Shown here: positions 1-7,755 of the stretch, in pieces
Layout: every line of letters begins with the position of its first letter
How positions within the stretch are numbered: the first letter of the stretch is position 1
DNA from: Pseudomonadales bacterium
Lineage (GTDB): Bacteria; Pseudomonadota; Gammaproteobacteria; Pseudomonadales; Pseudohongiellaceae
Assembly: GCA_022360535.1 (NCBI GenBank)
Contig: JAKSCP010000348.1
Location: forward strand, 1 to 22,782
Reading direction: 5' to 3'
DNA length: 22,782 bases
Translations under genes and position numbers: made by a program
The notes under the pieces: model-generated
What the model was told of the DNA's origin: nothing
What the model saw: only the letters and a program-made list of their open reading frames with translations
The model's database searches: none

Positions 1-818
1 AAGGTCTCGGCGACATTGGGGCCCGGGAGTCGCTCTCAGGCGGCTGCATCAGTGAAGTTAGCCGCTTGCAGCTTTCCGCCGGCTCAACAGCTATCCTCAA
101 GCAGCACCCGCTACCGCCCTCGAATATGTTCGCTGCCGAAGCAGCGGGCCTGAATGCACTGCGGGACCGCCAGGCCCTGCGCGTTCCACAGGTGTTATTT
201 TGCTCTGAACACTGCATCCTGTTGGAAGACCTGGGGCAGGGCAACAAGCCCAGTGATTTCTGGAATCGGCTCGGCACCGGTCTGGCTGCACTGCACGCCC
301 AAACAGATACTGAATTTGGCTTTTCTCTGGATAACTACTGCGGCGCAACGCCACAAAGCAATACCCGCACCAAGGATGGCTATCAGTTTTTCGCCGAACA
401 ACGCTTATTGGCCCTTGGCACACAAGCGCGAAATCGCGGAGCCTTAAGCAATAGAGAATTTAGCCAGCTCGAAACCCTGGCTAATAATCTGCAACGCTGG
501 ATACCGCCGTTGCCGCCAGCCCTGATTCATGGCGATCTGTGGTCTGGCAATGTGCATTGCACTAAAGAAGGAGACCCGGCACTTATAGATCCAGCGACAC
601 ACTGGGGTTGGGCTGAAGCGGAACTGGCGATGACGGATCTGTTTGGCGGTTTTCCACCAGCGTTTTACGCGAGTTATAGTGAAGTTTCCAATCTGGACAG
701 AGAATGGCGGGAACGGGTTCCACTTTACAATCTATACCACCTGCTAAATCACCTGTTGTTGTTCGGTGGCAGCTATCATCAATCGGTAAGAGTCATACTC
801 GATCGATTTGCCGCTTGA
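1..818 (+). CDS. Fructosamine kinase family protein (5' end missing)
   Basis: Partial gene: the reading frame is open to the left edge (first whole codon at position 3), and the residues before the first possible internal TTG (66) already match the family N-terminus (LSGGCISEV). It is a small-molecule kinase of the fructosamine/ketosamine-3-kinase family (APH-like fold, cytoplasmic), thought to phosphorylate sugar adducts on amines or proteins and so start deglycation. Visible are the ATP-side Lys in 'AILKQHP', the helix Glu in 'FAAEAAGL', the catalytic loop HGDLWSGNV and the metal-binding 'LIDPATHWGWAEAELAM' followed by 'FGGFPPAF', which is typical of this family rather than of aminoglycoside kinases. 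About 272 residues are visible against a usual 285-295, so only about 15-20 are missing. It ends 2 bases before the end of the convergent ybbP, leaving no room for a separate terminator. The substrate cannot be read from sequence. Confidence 0.88.
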   Translation, partial: GLGDIGARESLSGGCISEVSRLQLSAGSTAILKQHPLPPSNMFAAEAAGLNALRDRQALRVPQVLFCSEHCILLEDLGQGNKPSDFWNRLGTGLAALHAQTDTEFGFSLDNYCGATPQSNTRTKDGYQFFAEQRLLALGTQARNRGALSNREFSQLETLANNLQRWIPPLPPALIHGDLWSGNVHCTKEGDPALIDPATHWGWAEAELAMTDLFGGFPPAFYASYSEVSNLDREWRERVPLYNLYHLLNHLLLFGGSYHQSVRVILDRFAA

Positions 819-820
819 GC

Positions 821-3493
821 CTAGGTTGCTGTGCGCCTCAGTACATTCAACGGGCTAATGCGAACCACACCACGGGTTGAGGCAACACCCAGTCCACCGA
901 TAATGATCATGCCAAGCAGAGGGCCTAGCGGCCACACCCAATAGTGGAAAGAGAAATCCTGTTCGAAAATTTCTTCCTGCAGGTAATAGAGACTGGCTTC
1001 AGCTCCGATAGTCGCGATTATCCCTGCCACCAGACCAATGAAAGCAAACTCAATCATCAAACTCGACAGGATAAGCTTCTGCCCCGCTCCCAGAGTACGG
1101 AGAATGGCATTCTCATGAAAGCGTTCATCCAGTGTGGCGTTTACACAGGACAACAGCACCAACCCACCACACACCAGCACCAACACTGAAATTAATTCGA
1201 TGGCAGAAGTTACCTGAGAAATAATAGTTTGAATCTGTTCGATCAGCGCGTCTATCTCGATCACAACCATTGTTGGGAAAGAACGAATAAGATCATTGAG
1301 TAGAATCTTTTGCTCACGCTCCATCAGCGCAGTGGAAAGATAAGTTCCTGCCAGATGATCGATAGTGCCGGGAGAGAAGATGATGAAAAAGTTCGGTTGC
1401 ATATTGTCCCAGCGCACACTGCGAAAACTGCTGACTTCGGCAAAGATCGTTTCCTGATTGATTTCGAATTCGAGCCGATCGCCCAACTCAAGATCCAGCC
1501 AATCCGCATACTCCTGCTCGATAGAAACATAACCTGGGCCTGTTTCGGCGTTCCACCACTCTCCTGTAGTGACCAGATTGTCCGGTGGCAGGTCATCGGC
1601 CCAGGTAACTTGACGCCGACTTAATCGACCGCGCACGCGCGTACCCTGTTCTGCTGCATCAGCACTTTGTTGTCCGTCCGGGGTCAAAACCTGTGCTGCT
1701 TCTGCATCTATCTCCACATCATTGAGGCTGGCGTTCTCGGTCAGCGTGCCACCTTCTTCGTCGTCACCCATATCCCCGGTTTGGCTGGGAAGGTCGCCAT
1801 TGATGCGAGTCACCCTGGCGCTGATCAGTGGATAGAAGGTGTTCGCCACGATGCTGTTCGCAGCGAAGAAATCCTCGATACCAGGAATCTGATCACCGGT
1901 GATGTTCATCATAAAATGATTAGGGGTGTTTTGCGGAAGTTGCGCCTGCCACTCATCAATCAAATCTGTGCGCAAGAGCGTCAGAATTAACAGCGACATG
2001 ATGGTGACTGAAAACACCATGACCTGCAGCACGTTCTGGCTGCGCCGGCGCCGTGCCGCCGTCATGGCCAGTTTCCAGGCATTGCCAGCCTTCATTCCCA
2101 CAGAGCCACTGGATTGCAGAAACAGATATGAAACCACGGAAAGAAAAACCGCAATCGCAGTCACTGAACTTACCAGCACGCTGGTAAGTACAAAATCCTG
2201 GCTGTACCAGTAAATCAGAAAAATGGTGCCAAGAATGCCGAAACCATAAGGCACCCGATCACTGAAGCGCTGCTGACTGATATCCTTTCTCAGCACACGC
2301 AGTGGCGGAGTTTCCCGTAGAGCCAGTAACGGCGGCAAAGCAAAAGCCAACAAACAGATCAAAGCGGTCAATGCGCCAATAACATAGGGCTGCAAACTGG
2401 GAGGTGGCAAGGTAACCAACAACAGAGACTGCAATAACTGCAGGATACCCTGATGCACTAACCAGCCAAGTACACAGCCAACCGCGATGGCGGCAAATGC
2501 CAACATGATTTGAATGGCCACATAGATGAACGTGATTTGAGCGGAAGTGCAGCCGAGAGTCTTCAGAATCGCCACGTAGTCGTAGTGCCGCTCGCTATAC
2601 CGTTTGGCAGTGAGCGCGATGGCTACTCCAGCCAGGATCACTGCGAACAAAGAGCCCAGCAGCAGGAAACTTTCGGCGCGGTCCAGTGCATCGCTGACCT
2701 CCTGACTCTCATCGCGCACATCACGAATGAAGAACCGTCCTCGCCATTCTTCACGAGATCGAAACCACTCTTCGAAATCATCCAGATTGGAAAGGTTGTC
2801 ATCAGCAAATAAATAACGCCAGCTGACGCGACTGCCCAGTTGCACTACATTGGTCGCCTCGACGTCATCCATGTGGAGCATCAAACGCGGACCAGCGTTG
2901 TCCAACATGCTGCCACCCGCACGATCCGGTTCTGTAATAATTATTTTGCTGACCGTCAGTTCGGACTCACCAACAAATACCGAGTCTCCCACTTCGATGT
3001 CCAGGGCCGGTAAGGCTCTCGATTCCAACCAGGCCTCTCCTGCCGGAGGGCCGCTGGTAATGGGCGTACCACGAGTGAAAGCCTGATCGGCGATGATGAC
3101 TTCACCGCGCAACGGATAAGCATCACTCACCGCTTTCGCGGCAACCAGCAGATTGCCGGAATCGGAAAACGCCATTGAAGTAAACGATAGGGTGGTCGCA
3201 GTACGCAGACCCCGGGACTGACCTTCGGTCAGCACTTCTTCAGGCAAGCTGCCTCTGCCGCTGACAATGCGATCGGCTGCCAACATGTTCGCCGACTCCA
3301 GTAACAGAGCTTTTTCCAGGCGATCAGTGAATAGCGCGATACCAGTGACAGACGTTACCGCCAACACCAGAGCAATAAAAAGCAAGCGTAACTCACCACC
3401 CTGCCAGTCTCGCCACAGGAGTCTTAAAGCCAACGGCAATAGATTGCGCGCAGGTTTTTCATCTCGTAACTCCACCCCTTGAGACTCAGCCAC
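821..3493 (-). CDS. ybbP: ABC transporter permease, YbbP family (FtsX-like)
   Basis: Inner-membrane permease of about 890 residues with the FtsX/MacB-type layout. It has an N-terminal membrane helix (about residues 35-55), a periplasmic domain, three helices around 275-390 with the FtsX-like loop, two more near 415-460, a membrane anchor near 485-510, a second large periplasmic domain, and three C-terminal helices (about 765-880). E. coli YbbP is about 800 residues; the extra length includes an acidic, low-complexity stretch in the second periplasmic domain (around residues 570-600, 'GDMGDDEEGG'). The start is GTG at 3493, whose first 8 bases overlap the end of ybbA (GTGGCTGA), with an AGAGGT ribosome site inside ybbA, so translation is probably coupled. 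With YbbA it should form an ABC complex that works on envelope or lipid substrates; the exact substrate of this family is not settled. The neighbouring tesA is the classical partner locus. Confidence 0.9.
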   Translation of the reverse strand: MAESQGVELRDEKPARNLLPLALRLLWRDWQGGELRLLFIALVLAVTSVTGIALFTDRLEKALLLESANMLAADRIVSGRGSLPEEVLTEGQSRGLRTATTLSFTSMAFSDSGNLLVAAKAVSDAYPLRGEVIIADQAFTRGTPITSGPPAGEAWLESRALPALDIEVGDSVFVGESELTVSKIIITEPDRAGGSMLDNAGPRLMLHMDDVEATNVVQLGSRVSWRYLFADDNLSNLDDFEEWFRSREEWRGRFFIRDVRDESQEVSDALDRAESFLLLGSLFAVILAGVAIALTAKRYSERHYDYVAILKTLGCTSAQITFIYVAIQIMLAFAAIAVGCVLGWLVHQGILQLLQSLLLVTLPPPSLQPYVIGALTALICLLAFALPPLLALRETPPLRVLRKDISQQRFSDRVPYGFGILGTIFLIYWYSQDFVLTSVLVSSVTAIAVFLSVVSYLFLQSSGSVGMKAGNAWKLAMTAARRRRSQNVLQVMVFSVTIMSLLILTLLRTDLIDEWQAQLPQNTPNHFMMNITGDQIPGIEDFFAANSIVANTFYPLISARVTRINGDLPSQTGDMGDDEEGGTLTENASLNDVEIDAEAAQVLTPDGQQSADAAEQGTRVRGRLSRRQVTWADDLPPDNLVTTGEWWNAETGPGYVSIEQEYADWLDLELGDRLEFEINQETIFAEVSSFRSVRWDNMQPNFFIIFSPGTIDHLAGTYLSTALMEREQKILLNDLIRSFPTMVVIEIDALIEQIQTIISQVTSAIELISVLVLVCGGLVLLSCVNATLDERFHENAILRTLGAGQKLILSSLMIEFAFIGLVAGIIATIGAEASLYYLQEEIFEQDFSFHYWVWPLGPLLGMIIIGGLGVASTRGVVRISPLNVLRRTAT

Positions 3494-4208
3494 TGCTTAC
3501 CTCTCGTACCTCACTTACCTTACTTACCTTAGCTTCTACAGGCTGAGAATCTTCGGCGATTTCTCCGGCAACAAGCTTGATAATACGATCACAACGTTGC
3601 GCTAACCGTTCATCATGAGTGACCAACACTAACGTGGTCGAATACTCACGGTTGAGATCAAACAGTAGATCGATAACCTTGGCCCCGGTAGCAGTATCCA
3701 GATTTCCTGTTGGTTCATCCGCGAAAAGGATGCGAGCTTCTGTAGCGAAAGCACGGGCAATGGCCACTCGTTGCTGTTCACCACCGGAAAGTTGGTTGGG
3801 ATAGTGATGCCAACGCTCGTCCAAGCCGACCCTATCCAATAGCTGCATGGCTTTCTCTCTGGCCTCAGGATCGCCCTTGAGTTCAATGGGCAACATGACA
3901 TTTTCCAGCGCGGTAAGACTTGGCAATAATTGAAAAGACTGAAAGACGAAGCCAACCAGTTGACCACGGAGAATTGCTCGCTGCTCCTCATCCAGGTCCG
4001 AAAGACTGCGACCAGCCAGGATGACCTCACCCGATGTCGCACCATCGAGACCAGCCATTAAACCCAGCAATGTCGATTTGCCAGATCCCGAGGCACCAAC
4101 AATAGCCACTACATCGCCCTCCCCAATTGAGAGAGTTATGCCCTTCAATATGGTGAGCAGGCCTTCGCTGGTGTCGACGCTTTTGACCAGGTTGGTGGTT
4201 TCGATCAT
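3486..4208 (-). CDS. ybbA: ABC transporter ATP-binding protein, YbbA family
   Basis: Cytoplasmic ATPase subunit of the YbbA-YbbP transporter, of the LolD/MacB class. Visible motifs are Walker A GASGSGKST, Q-loop 'FVFQSFQLLP', signature LSGGEQQRVAIARA, Walker B ILFADEPTGNLD and H-loop 'LVTHD'. The ATG at 4208 (MIETTNLVK) is preferred over the longer frame reaching 4283, because AGGAG lies 8 bases upstream of it and the family starts there; this gives 240 residues. A -10-like TATAAT (4239-4244) sits just upstream. The C-terminal tail contains four imperfect tripeptide repeats (KVS KVS EVR EVS) encoded by a 4 x 9 bp tandem repeat that runs into the ribosome site of ybbP. The head-to-head arrangement with tesA is the same as in E. 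coli. Confidence 0.93.
   Translation of the reverse strand: MIETTNLVKSVDTSEGLLTILKGITLSIGEGDVVAIVGASGSGKSTLLGLMAGLDGATSGEVILAGRSLSDLDEEQRAILRGQLVGFVFQSFQLLPSLTALENVMLPIELKGDPEAREKAMQLLDRVGLDERWHHYPNQLSGGEQQRVAIARAFATEARILFADEPTGNLDTATGAKVIDLLFDLNREYSTTLVLVTHDERLAQRCDRIIKLVAGEIAEDSQPVEAKVSKVSEVREVSSG
3495..3530 (-). repeat. Four 9-bp tandem repeats at the ybbA/ybbP junction
   Basis: Read on the minus strand, four consecutive 9-base units occur: AAGGTAAGT, AAGGTAAGT, GAGGTACGA, GAGGTAAGC. They encode the last tripeptides of YbbA (KVS, KVS, EVR, EVS). Each unit carries a Shine-Dalgarno-like AGGT core, and the last one serves as the ribosome site for the GTG start of ybbP. Unit gain or loss would keep the ybbA frame. 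Confidence 0.9.
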
Positions 4209-4238
4209 GTAGGGCGCTCCTTGCGATGAATGGCACCG

Positions 4239-4244
4239 ATTATA
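4239..4244 (-). promoter_or_regulatory. Possible -10 box for ybbA-ybbP
   Basis: A perfect TATAAT on the minus strand, 30 bases upstream of the ybbA ATG. The -35 region 17 bases further up (GCTGTG) is poor, so this is a weak promoter call based mainly on position. Confidence 0.35.
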
Positions 4245-4362
4245 GACGAAATACGGTGCAACACAGCGTACCGGCAGGTCCATGTGTCTGTTATAGTCGT
4301 TATTACGATTTGTTCAGCTACCCGGTTTAATTCACAGTCTTACTTTACTGACCGTCTTCTCC

Positions 4363-4992
4363 ATGAAATCCCTTCCTTATCGAATTCTCGGCCTGTTGCT
4401 GGTAGTTGCGCTGAGTCCTCTCTATGCACAGGAAGATCGCTACACACTGCTGGTCTACGGCGACAGTCTCAGTGCCGCCTACGGTATCGAGGAGTCTGAG
4501 GGCTGGGTAGCTCTGCTGGAAAACAGACTGGCGGAAAAGCAGTATCCTTATCGCGTGGTGAATGCCAGTGTGAGTGGAGAAACCAGCACCGGCGGTTTGG
4601 CGCGATTGCCTGCCGCGCTGGAAAACTACCAACCTGATCTGGTGTTGTTGGAGCTGGGAGGTAATGACGGACTGCGAGGACTACCTTTGGAAAGTCTGCG
4701 CCAGAACTTGATAGCGATGATCGAATTGAGCAGAGAAGCTGGCGCGCAGGTATTGCTAGCTGGCATCCAGATTCCACCTAACTATGGTCCCCGCTACACG
4801 ATCCCCTTCTTTCAACTGTTTGGCGAGATCGCACAAGAAAAAACTCTACCACTGGTTCCCTTTCTGATCGATGGCATTCCACAGCAACCCGATCTCATGC
4901 AAAACGATGGTATACATCCCAAAGCCGAGGCGCAGTGGATGATCGTCGAAAACGTTTGGCCCTTCCTGGAACCAATGCTCCAACACAAATGA
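4363..4992 (+). CDS. tesA: Multifunctional acyl-CoA thioesterase I / lysophospholipase (TesA-type SGNH hydrolase)
   Basis: A 209-residue exported serine hydrolase of the GDSL/SGNH family. A cleavable Sec signal occupies about residues 1-22 (cleavage after 'PLYA'), placing the enzyme in the periplasm. Block I is 'YGDSLSAAYGI' with the nucleophile Ser, block II contains the Gly of 'VSGETSTGG', block III is 'ELGGNDGLRG' with Asn, and block V is 'DGIHPKAEAQ' with the catalytic Asp and His. Known members hydrolyse long-chain acyl-CoA or acyl thioesters, lysophospholipids and arylesters. The ATG at 4363 is chosen because it opens the signal peptide; no clear ribosome site is visible. The divergent neighbour ybbA-ybbP is the usual partner of tesA, which supports the assignment. 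Confidence 0.93.
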   Translation: MKSLPYRILGLLLVVALSPLYAQEDRYTLLVYGDSLSAAYGIEESEGWVALLENRLAEKQYPYRVVNASVSGETSTGGLARLPAALENYQPDLVLLELGGNDGLRGLPLESLRQNLIAMIELSREAGAQVLLAGIQIPPNYGPRYTIPFFQLFGEIAQEKTLPLVPFLIDGIPQQPDLMQNDGIHPKAEAQWMIVENVWPFLEPMLQHK

Positions 4993-5025
4993 AAAACTAC
5001 TTGAGAGAAAATAGAGAGAAACTAG

Positions 5026-5056
5026 ATACCAGAAATGGTATTGCGCTGAGGAGCGC
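5026..5056. terminator. Two adjacent hairpins between converging tesA and the GNAT gene
   Basis: The first hairpin is ATACCA-GAAA-TGGTAT (5026-5041, a 6-bp stem with a GNRA-type tetraloop). The second is GCGCT-GAGG-AGCGC (5043-5056). They fill the gap between two converging genes, so a bidirectional transcription end is plausible, but neither side has a T-run. Confidence 0.3.
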
Positions 5057-5476
5057 CTAGGCGATTGACAACTGAATGTTGTCCAGACCGTCTACTTCAA
5101 AGCCTTTATCGCTATACCAGCGACGGAGAATCTCTAAATCACCTTTGGCTTCACCATAGAGTGTGGTGACTCGCTGGTCTTTACAGAATCGAATGACTTC
5201 GTCCAACAAGGCAGAGCCGATGCCTTGATTGCGATAATTCTGCTTCACTTCGATTTGTTTAAGGCAGTAACTGACACCTGGCGCCTGTAACGATTCAGCG
5301 AACAGCTCACCATCATTCGCACTGGCTGTGCTCTGAAATTTATTTGCAGTACGCGTGCTGAGTTGAGCGAAAGCAACGACATTAGGACCATGATAAGCAC
5401 CAAAGAACAACTGTGGTGCCAGACCTTTGGGCCTGGTTAATTGTACTTGTGGCATATCACACTGCAGACTGGTCAT
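5057..5476 (-). CDS. GNAT-family N-acetyltransferase
   Basis: Predicted cytoplasmic acetyl-CoA-dependent N-acetyltransferase. Motif A is visible as 'IEVKQNYRNQGIGSALL' (Q/R-x-x-G-x-G/A pyrophosphate loop), followed by 'CKDQRVTTLYGEAKGD' and the C-terminal 'WYSDKGFEVDG' typical of the fold. The substrate is not identifiable. The preferred start is ATG 5476 (139 residues, MTSLQCDMPQ), because AGGAA lies 9 bases upstream. The frame stays open to a GTG at 5632 that overlaps the stop of the upstream MFS gene by 4 bases (GTGA), which would give 191 residues. That extension has no recognisable domain, lacks a ribosome site and contains several short inverted repeats, so I treat it as leader sequence, without certainty. 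It is the last gene of a possible minus-strand run with the MFS transporter. Confidence 0.75.
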   Translation of the reverse strand: MTSLQCDMPQVQLTRPKGLAPQLFFGAYHGPNVVAFAQLSTRTANKFQSTASANDGELFAESLQAPGVSYCLKQIEVKQNYRNQGIGSALLDEVIRFCKDQRVTTLYGEAKGDLEILRRWYSDKGFEVDGLDNIQLSIA

Positions 5477-5628
5477 CACTTTTATTCCTGGCGAAGCAGT
5501 AATTTCTGCTAACCGCCGACTACCTGTTTTTGTCGCCCAAAGCTGGGCGGATAGTGATTTTAGGGTGAGTGCAGAGTAAAAATCGTGACAGGGGTCACAC
5601 TTTAAGTCGTGACGTTTCGGTTGCGGTG

Positions 5629-6900
5629 TCACGTTTCGGCAGGATCGGCCTCAATCGCGCTATTTGCCGTTTCCCGCAGACGGTACAACATGACCGCCGA
5701 GGCCAGGTTGCAGGACGCAATGATCAGCAGCGCCAGATCGTAGTTGCCGGCAAAATCATAGTAGTAAGCAACCAATACCGGGCCTACCGCCGACATACCA
5801 AAAGTAAAAGGCATGGCCGTTGATCGCACCGAACCCAGATAGCGGCGCCCAAAGAAAGAGGCCCAGATCACTTCCTGCAGCGGTAGCAAGCCTCCCCAGC
5901 CCAGCCCCATGAGTAAGAATGATCCATAGACCAGCAAGTCAATCTGCTGGGACACACTGAATACAATCAGCACCACCGCGCTGCCTGTGACTGCCGCGCC
6001 CATGGCCGCCAGTTTTCGTGGACTGTACCGATCGATCAACACACCCCACAAAGGCTTACTGAGAAAGGCTGGAATAGATGCCAGGGAAATCATTGAAGAA
6101 GCAACGAGTCGGGAATAATCCGCATCAGTCATTAAAGGAATCGTTTGGGTCAGCATCACTGTAATGGATATCTGAAACAGCCCAAACGCCAATACCAGGA
6201 AGTAAAAACTGCTGGTGCGCATGGCCTGGGCCCGGGTCATTGAGCGCTCAAAGTCCTGTCTGGCTGCCTCTCCCATGCCTGCCGAAACATCTTCTTCCGA
6301 ATGGCCGTCCGGATGCATGCCGTAGTCTTCAGGCCGACGACGAACTAACAAAGCAGCGGGCAAAGTGATCAGGAAAGCACTGATTCCCAACAATCGCCAG
6401 GATTCCCGCCAGCCAAAAACATCCACCATATAAGTAGCAATCGGCGGCAACAGGATACCCGCCAGGGATATACCCATGCCGGCCAGAGCAACTGCCCTGC
6501 CTCGGCGCTCCACAAACCATTTACCGAGCGTAACGTTGACCACCAGGTTGCCGATCATAGCCGCACCTACGGTGAGCATGAGCCCATTAACGACCAGCCA
6601 TTCGGTCAGGGTTTCGATACTGCCCAGGTAGTACAGTGAGCAAGACAATAGCACTGCCCCGCCCGCAATAAAGGGCCTGCCGCCATAGCGATCAATGGAA
6701 GACCCGATTACAAAGCCCGTGGTTGCAAAGACAATTTGCCCGATTGAGCGCGAGGCAGTGAATTCTGCTCGATTCCAGCCGAACTCCTCGGTCATTGGAA
6801 TAAGAAATGAGCCGACGACATAGTTCGCCATACCAACAGCGACAAATTGCGTAATGAATCCGGCTATGACAATCCAATAGCCATAATAGAGCGAACGCAT
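5629..6900 (-). CDS. MFS transporter, monocarboxylate/oxalate-formate-like
   Basis: A 423-residue inner-membrane transporter with the 12-helix major-facilitator layout. The N-terminus 'YYGYWIVIAGFITQF', the 'FGWNRAEFTASRSI' stretch after helix 1, 'IDRYGGRPFI' between helices 2 and 3 (the A-motif position), and the second-half counterpart 'LIDRYSPRKLAAMG' are typical of the MCT/OFA branch that moves organic acids. A hydrophilic central loop (about residues 195-220, 'RRRPEDYGMHPDGHSEED') joins the two halves. The start is ATG 6900 because helix 1 follows directly; I see no ribosome site. The transported acid cannot be inferred: no catabolic genes sit next to it. It is 40 bases downstream of the zinc-ribbon gene and overlaps the long frame of the GNAT gene, so cotranscription is likely. 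Confidence 0.87.
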   Translation of the reverse strand: MRSLYYGYWIVIAGFITQFVAVGMANYVVGSFLIPMTEEFGWNRAEFTASRSIGQIVFATTGFVIGSSIDRYGGRPFIAGGAVLLSCSLYYLGSIETLTEWLVVNGLMLTVGAAMIGNLVVNVTLGKWFVERRGRAVALAGMGISLAGILLPPIATYMVDVFGWRESWRLLGISAFLITLPAALLVRRRPEDYGMHPDGHSEEDVSAGMGEAARQDFERSMTRAQAMRTSSFYFLVLAFGLFQISITVMLTQTIPLMTDADYSRLVASSMISLASIPAFLSKPLWGVLIDRYSPRKLAAMGAAVTGSAVVLIVFSVSQQIDLLVYGSFLLMGLGWGGLLPLQEVIWASFFGRRYLGSVRSTAMPFTFGMSAVGPVLVAYYYDFAGNYDLALLIIASCNLASAVMLYRLRETANSAIEADPAET

Positions 6901-6940
6901 CGAATTGATCGTTAGAAATAATAATGCGGGACGCGAAATT

Positions 6941-7690
6941 TTAGTTCATCGCAGCGCGATAGTATACCCGCAGCATATAGAGGCCCCAGACTAATGCTAT
7001 TAATAAGACACCTGACCCTATAAAGTCTACAGCCGCTGCAATTCTGGTATCTTGCTCCAATAGACCCATTTGCCGCAGCAAATAAGCCCAGTCGTGCCTG
7101 CCTGGAGTATCTGCACCGGTACCGCCTCCGAGTAGAGGCAATCTCAATGCACGGGCATCGGCGATGTACGGCGCCACATCCATCAAAGACTGTCCAGCCC
7201 ACCACAGACAGACTGAAGCAGCGAAAGCGTCTTTGTTCACCCAAAGAAATGCAACAACGAAAATCAACGGCAGCAATACCTGAAAAAGACTGCCTCCAAG
7301 GAACATCATGAAGCGCCCGAATGGCATGAACAGGATATGCCCCGCCTCATGAAAAATCAGATCCACGTTGTGGAAAAACGAGCGCATGATTTCCGCCGAC
7401 TGCCAGTCCATTGCAATGAAATGCCAGCCCCAAATGGCCAGGCCAATCCAGATCACGCCATAACCTGCAACCTCCAGGGGAGTAACATTGGGTTTGGCTG
7501 GAAACAGTAATTCACTTAATACAGTGACGGCAGCAGAGGGGGCGGCGGTACTGGAGGTAACCGTTACTTCATCGGAGGCTGCGATGCTTTTTAGCCATTT
7601 ACTGTAAACAAGACCGCAGGCGGGACATGCGGCCATGCCTTTTTCGGCTTTGTTATGGGTATAACCACATTTGGGACAGGTCGCGTACAT
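6941..7690 (-). CDS. Zinc-ribbon membrane protein with HEAGH metalloprotease-like motif
   Basis: A 249-residue protein if started at ATG 7690 (MYATCPKCGY); a GTG three codons upstream (7699) is the alternative. The N-terminus is a zinc ribbon with two CxxC pairs (CPKCG and CPACG). After a linker come several membrane helices: one near residues 75-95, then the 'FHEAGH' motif, followed by hydrophobic 'GGSLFQVLLPLIFVVAFLW', and a last helix near 225-243. HExxH inside a membrane context recalls M50 site-2-type peptidases, but the second metal-binding motif of that family (NxxPxxxxDG) is not evident; 'WWAGQSLMDVAPYIAD' occupies the corresponding place and could supply an Asp. It may be a membrane metalloprotease or a non-proteolytic relative. 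It is cotranscribed with the genes on either side, judging by the short gaps. Confidence 0.72.
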   Translation of the reverse strand: MYATCPKCGYTHNKAEKGMAACPACGLVYSKWLKSIAASDEVTVTSSTAAPSAAVTVLSELLFPAKPNVTPLEVAGYGVIWIGLAIWGWHFIAMDWQSAEIMRSFFHNVDLIFHEAGHILFMPFGRFMMFLGGSLFQVLLPLIFVVAFLWVNKDAFAASVCLWWAGQSLMDVAPYIADARALRLPLLGGGTGADTPGRHDWAYLLRQMGLLEQDTRIAAAVDFIGSGVLLIALVWGLYMLRVYYRAAMN

Positions 7691-7755
7691 CACTGACACC
7701 GCACTAGTCGTGAAGTGCTTAGTGTATTGGGTTTCTAAAAAAAGAACAGAATGGA

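Noticed and set aside
1310..2213. Plus-strand open frames of about 95-107 codons opposite ybbP.
   Set aside because: They are antisense shadows of a well-supported permease gene, with no domain content and no ribosome sites that stand out.
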